From Halocafeteria seosinensis (Eukaryota > Sar > Bigyra > Bicosoecida), in contig LVLI01000159.1 of NCBI GenBank assembly GCA_001687465.1, positions 1 through 32,696 on the forward strand: a stretch of DNA of 32,696 nucleotides. Direction: 5' to 3'. Positions within the stretch are counted from its first letter, which is position 1. Each line of letters begins with the position of its first letter. Made by a program: the position numbers and the translations under genes. Positions 30,120-32,696 of this stretch are shown in pieces. Under the pieces are notes generated by a model, which ran no database searches, was not told the DNA's origin, and saw only the letters and a program-made list of their open reading frames with translations.

Positions 30120-30800
30120 CTAACTTATACTCCTAATCGAATGCAGCATTTTCGTAGTTGTGCTGTCAGATTTTGAAGACAAGTGAAGGCAAACTTCACT
30201 AGCAGAACGCGCTGCGGTTCCCATGGAAGCTGTATTTTCCGAACTGGACTTTGCTACCGCTAGGCACACACATATTAGGCGTTGTAACATTCCATGTACT
30301 TGAAGTACAATTCCCCGAGTGGAGTCCACAGTATCGGTGTTCAGGTAACAGCCACGAATGAGTGCTCGCCCCTGGCACCCATGCCTTGACACACACACAA
30401 ATGTGACCGATAGCCCACCGGCCGGGAAATTGACCGCATCCTCTTAACGAGGAGCGGTATGCGCCTGTGTTAAGCAGCGACGGGCCCGCTGTTCCTGCAG
30501 CCTTGCTGACATGCACCGTTAGGGAACACAGCACTGGTTAAGCTCAGGTGCCTGCGCCCACAATGTCAGAGGTACCGACAAGGCTCAGTCTGGCAGGAGA
30601 AGACCCTGAGCCTGCCACAGCGGCGCCAACGCCAAGACCGGTTGCAGCAACGCAGCCTGACTGAAGATGCAATTGCTTGAAAGGTTGTTCTCCTCGGTTA
30701 AACATGTGCTTCCGGAGATTCCTTCAATACCGCAATTGAGAGACACGCCATGGTAGTGCGCTGTTTAGAAGCAGCTATCGCCCTGCAGCTTACAGCTGTA
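30120..30800 (-). pseudogene. Decayed surface glycoprotein copy (copy D)
   Basis: Pieces of the family are recognisable in order on the minus strand. Near 30783-30800 there is a remnant of the signal-peptide region (agctgtaagctgc, shared exactly with copy B). At 30671-30749 one frame reads GVSLNCGIEGISGSTCLTEENNLS, matching GVSIEG...GSACLTEENNLL of copy B. Near 30190-30260 a stalk remnant (SSSENTASMGTAARSA) resembles GSGNATSMAAAVGAP of copy B. The lectin-like domain between them is gone and stops interrupt every frame, so it cannot make a family protein. Confidence 0.65.
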
Positions 30801-31308
30801 TACCAATAACAATAAAATAATAATTGCGGGATCTCAGCCTTTTCCGAGACATAGAAAACGCTGTGCACCGCTATAAGTCAGTCTCTAAATGTCGCAATTC
30901 AATCGCAGGATCCACGAGCCAAATTATCCATTGTATAGTGGCAACCGATCCATCCACCATGAACGACCTGCCTGAGCTTATCAATACAGTAACCTTACCG
31001 CCTAGTGCGCTGAACAATACATCTATGTAGGCGCGTAGGAACTTGGGTAGCCTGGACTCCGGAGTTTAGACACGCAACTGAACTTTAGCTGGGGCTGGCG
31101 GTGTGCCCCGACACCAAAGCATCAAGAGGGTTGAAAACTCGATTAACAACTGTAGGAAGAATCCCGGAGCAATCTAGTCCCTTCAAAAACCATGTCGAAA
31201 CAAACGACGTTCGGATTCTTCGTTCTTCGATCGGGATATTGGCAACCCACATCATGTAGCACAGGGTCAAAATTCCAACGAACTTATCCGTAAAGCTGCA
31301 AGGCATTC
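30801..31308. other. Intergenic in surface-protein array
   Basis: The left part is the duplicated 5' flank of copy D, homologous to that of copy B. The right part is the 3' flank of the next copy, with sequence near 31227-31250 shared with the flank at 27687-27712 and partly with the 3' end of copy B (28249-28260). No separate gene is seen. Confidence 0.55.
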
Positions 31309-32493
31309 CTACCTGCGTTTTCGGGATTGAACTGATCGCTTTGCGACTTGAGCTGGCAAATTTAAGGAGGCTAACGGAACCCTCGGGACTCTGGTTCCAG
31401 TGGGTGTCGGATAGAAACTTGTACCAAGCGTTGGAATTGCCGCCAAAGTAGCACTACTTGTTGCGACCGCAGAATTTTGTGTCTCAGTCGGAGCCAGGAT
31501 CCAGGTTGGACTAGTTGAGGGGCTAGCAGTGGGCGTTGAAGATCCACTGGGAGTTTGAGTCTCAGCTGGGCTTGTCGAGGGACTAGTAGTGGGCGTCGAA
31601 GATCCACTGGGTGTTGGTGTCCCAGCTGCGCTTGTCGAGGGACTAGTAGTGGGCGTCGAAGTTCCAGTGAGAGTTGGACTTTCACTAGCGGTAGAAGATG
31701 GTGTTGATGTGAATGTTTCACTCGACGTACTGCTGGATGTGGAAGTAGAGGAAAACGTTCCAGTGCGTGTCGGACTAGCGGATGTAGTCCCACTTGCTGT
31801 TTTTGTCGGCGTAGAAGTCACTGATGGAGTACTGGTAGGCGCTACCCTGGGACACACAGCTGACGGGAGCATCAACAAATGCGCATACCTAATTTGAACA
31901 GTCGCTGCATCGAAGTTGACATTATGGAGAGTTGGAACCGTGATCTCAATACTTCCGGTGATTGGCTCGGGAATCTCGTACTTGCACTGGAGCAGGCTCC
32001 ATTCACCTATAGGCGGGAAAGTGATTGCAGTAGAGTCTTCCCAGGAAACGCATGGTTCGCCGTTGTATACTCTTATCTCTTGTACACAGTTAGTAGAGCT
32101 AATAGTCCCGGGATTCAAGCGCTTTATTTCCAAGCTGAGCACGTAGAAGCCGGCGCACGGCTGTTCAACCACTTGCTCCAAGACTTGTGACGCCTGAACT
32201 TCCATGACGCCCGCTTCAGGTAGGACAAGCGCTGTCGACCTCTCCGACCATGCATCTACCCCTTTACTAAAATTTCCATCCCTGAAGAGGTTGTTGTCGT
32301 CGTTTAAGCAGTCGATTTCTTCCAAACTGCACGCGAAGGCTTCCAACTTCCACCCACTACAGGCACATCTTCGTCGTCGACTACAGGCTGTCCCGGACAC
32401 TTGTAAATTTGGGACAACTGTACAAGTACAGTACGTACAGTTCAAAACTATACAGAATGCGACTTCAACTTCAACAAAACTAGGTGGTACCAA
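31309..32493 (-). CDS. Secreted/surface glycoprotein, lectin-like domain plus S/T/P stalk (copy A), N-terminus unresolved
   Basis: This is a paralogue of the 28232-29404 gene. From the N-terminal side it has a Cys/Arg-rich stretch, NNLFRDGNFSKGVDAWSE, the ~150-residue lectin-like domain ending QIRYAHLLMLPSAVCP, and a long Thr/Ser/Pro stalk with a 20-residue repeat. It ends in LNLPAQVAKRSVQSRKRR. The frame is open upstream to about 32577 but contains no ATG before the domain, and no clear signal peptide. Either a 5' exon has been missed, lies near or beyond the window edge, or the start has been lost. The tail runs straight into a possible donor (cgcag|gtagg) at the stop, so the C-terminus could also be longer. 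The domain call by paralogy is good; intactness is uncertain. Confidence 0.75.
   Translation of the reverse strand: MVPPSFVEVEVAFCIVLNCTYCTCTVVPNLQVSGTACSRRRRCACSGWKLEAFACSLEEIDCLNDDNNLFRDGNFSKGVDAWSERSTALVLPEAGVMEVQASQVLEQVVEQPCAGFYVLSLEIKRLNPGTISSTNCVQEIRVYNGEPCVSWEDSTAITFPPIGEWSLLQCKYEIPEPITGSIEITVPTLHNVNFDAATVQIRYAHLLMLPSAVCPRVAPTSTPSVTSTPTKTASGTTSASPTRTGTFSSTSTSSSTSSETFTSTPSSTASESPTLTGTSTPTTSPSTSAAGTPTPSGSSTPTTSPSTSPAETQTPSGSSTPTASPSTSPTWILAPTETQNSAVATSSATLAAIPTLGTSFYPTPTGTRVPRVPLASLNLPAQVAKRSVQSRKRR
31501..31680 (-). repeat. 60-bp tandem repeat in stalk of copy A
   Basis: Three copies with an exact 60-bp period encode 20-residue units of the type TPSGSSTPTTSPSTSPAE. The second and third copies are nearly identical over 40 bp, which indicates recent expansion or homogenisation. 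Confidence 0.85.
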
Positions 32494-32696
32494 AGTCTTA
32501 CATAAATCGACGTGTATTACATGTTTGTTTCGGTCAATTTGTATAACATGACCATGTTGATAATCAACGGTGAAGTGGCTTCACTATCATTGCGGTGTTT
32601 TGGTACAGAGGCAAAAACAAGTTGCCAATACTCCTCCAACAAGCAGGCGCCTGGAAGTACACATCTGGACGACAAGTATATCGCATATGCATATAG
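32494..32696. other. Right edge, no gene seen
   Basis: This is upstream of copy A. It may hold its promoter or a missing 5' exon. No start codon in the correct frame is found. Confidence 0.4.

Noticed and set aside
31501-31680. Regular 60-bp repeat, CRISPR-like at first glance
   Set aside because: The copies are contiguous with no unique spacers, lie in a reading frame and encode a stalk; the genome is eukaryotic.
31589-31897. 102-aa Val-rich open frame on the plus strand
   Set aside because: It is the antisense of the Ser/Thr/Pro stalk of copy A; the Val/Gly/Glu bias is what such a stalk gives when read backwards.

Overview
This is a stretch of nuclear DNA from a protist eukaryote. The genes have spliceosomal GT-AG introns; the 18 I could place are mostly 65-110 nt. 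Three genes help narrow the lineage. The isopentenyl-diphosphate isomerase/squalene synthase fusion is known from diatoms and some other algal lineages. Delta-tubulin implies a cell that builds centrioles or flagella. Leucine-rich repeats of the 'TITDxAFxHL' type are also present. I suspect a flagellate alga or relative (stramenopile, haptophyte or similar), but the sequence alone does not settle the lineage.

Layout, left to right. (1) 752-3358 (+): IDI-squalene synthase fusion, the committed step to sterols. (2) 3987-5103 (+): secreted GH25 lysozyme-like protein in six exons whose catalytic Asp-x-Glu is replaced. (3) 6501-10589 (+): a three-exon protein of about 1313 aa that I do not recognise. 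(4) 11083-12647 (+): an LRR gene broken at a run of eight Gs. (5) 12688-14034: a complete but non-autonomous hAT element with 12-bp terminal inverted repeats, an exact 8-bp target duplication and a broken transposase remnant on the minus strand. (6) 14815-15234 (+): small membrane protein. (7) 15412-16992 (-): seven-exon mitochondrial oxoglutarate/malate-type carrier. (8) 17347-19314 (-): splicing and transcription coregulator SNW1/SKIP. (9) 19736-24283 (+): single-exon 1515-aa protein with four PDZ-like domains and a new 11-residue repeat, divergent from SNW1. (10) 24342-26536 (-): delta-tubulin carrying a large extra segment in the H1-S2 loop. (11) 27102-32493 (-): a tandem array of secreted or surface glycoproteins (lectin-like domain, Ser/Thr/Pro stalk, conserved basic tail) with two fairly intact copies and at least three decayed ones.

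The left and centre are mostly ordinary single-copy housekeeping genes, each apparently with its own promoter. The accessory character lies in the LRR/hAT segment and in the right-hand 5.5 kb, where a surface-protein family is expanding and decaying. The most novel items are the glycoprotein family with its KRSVQS tail, the PDZ protein with its [YF]D-x-x-x-x-[KR]VPSR repeats, the enlarged delta-tubulin, the GH25 pseudoenzyme and a hairpin that buries the 5' splice site of SNW1.
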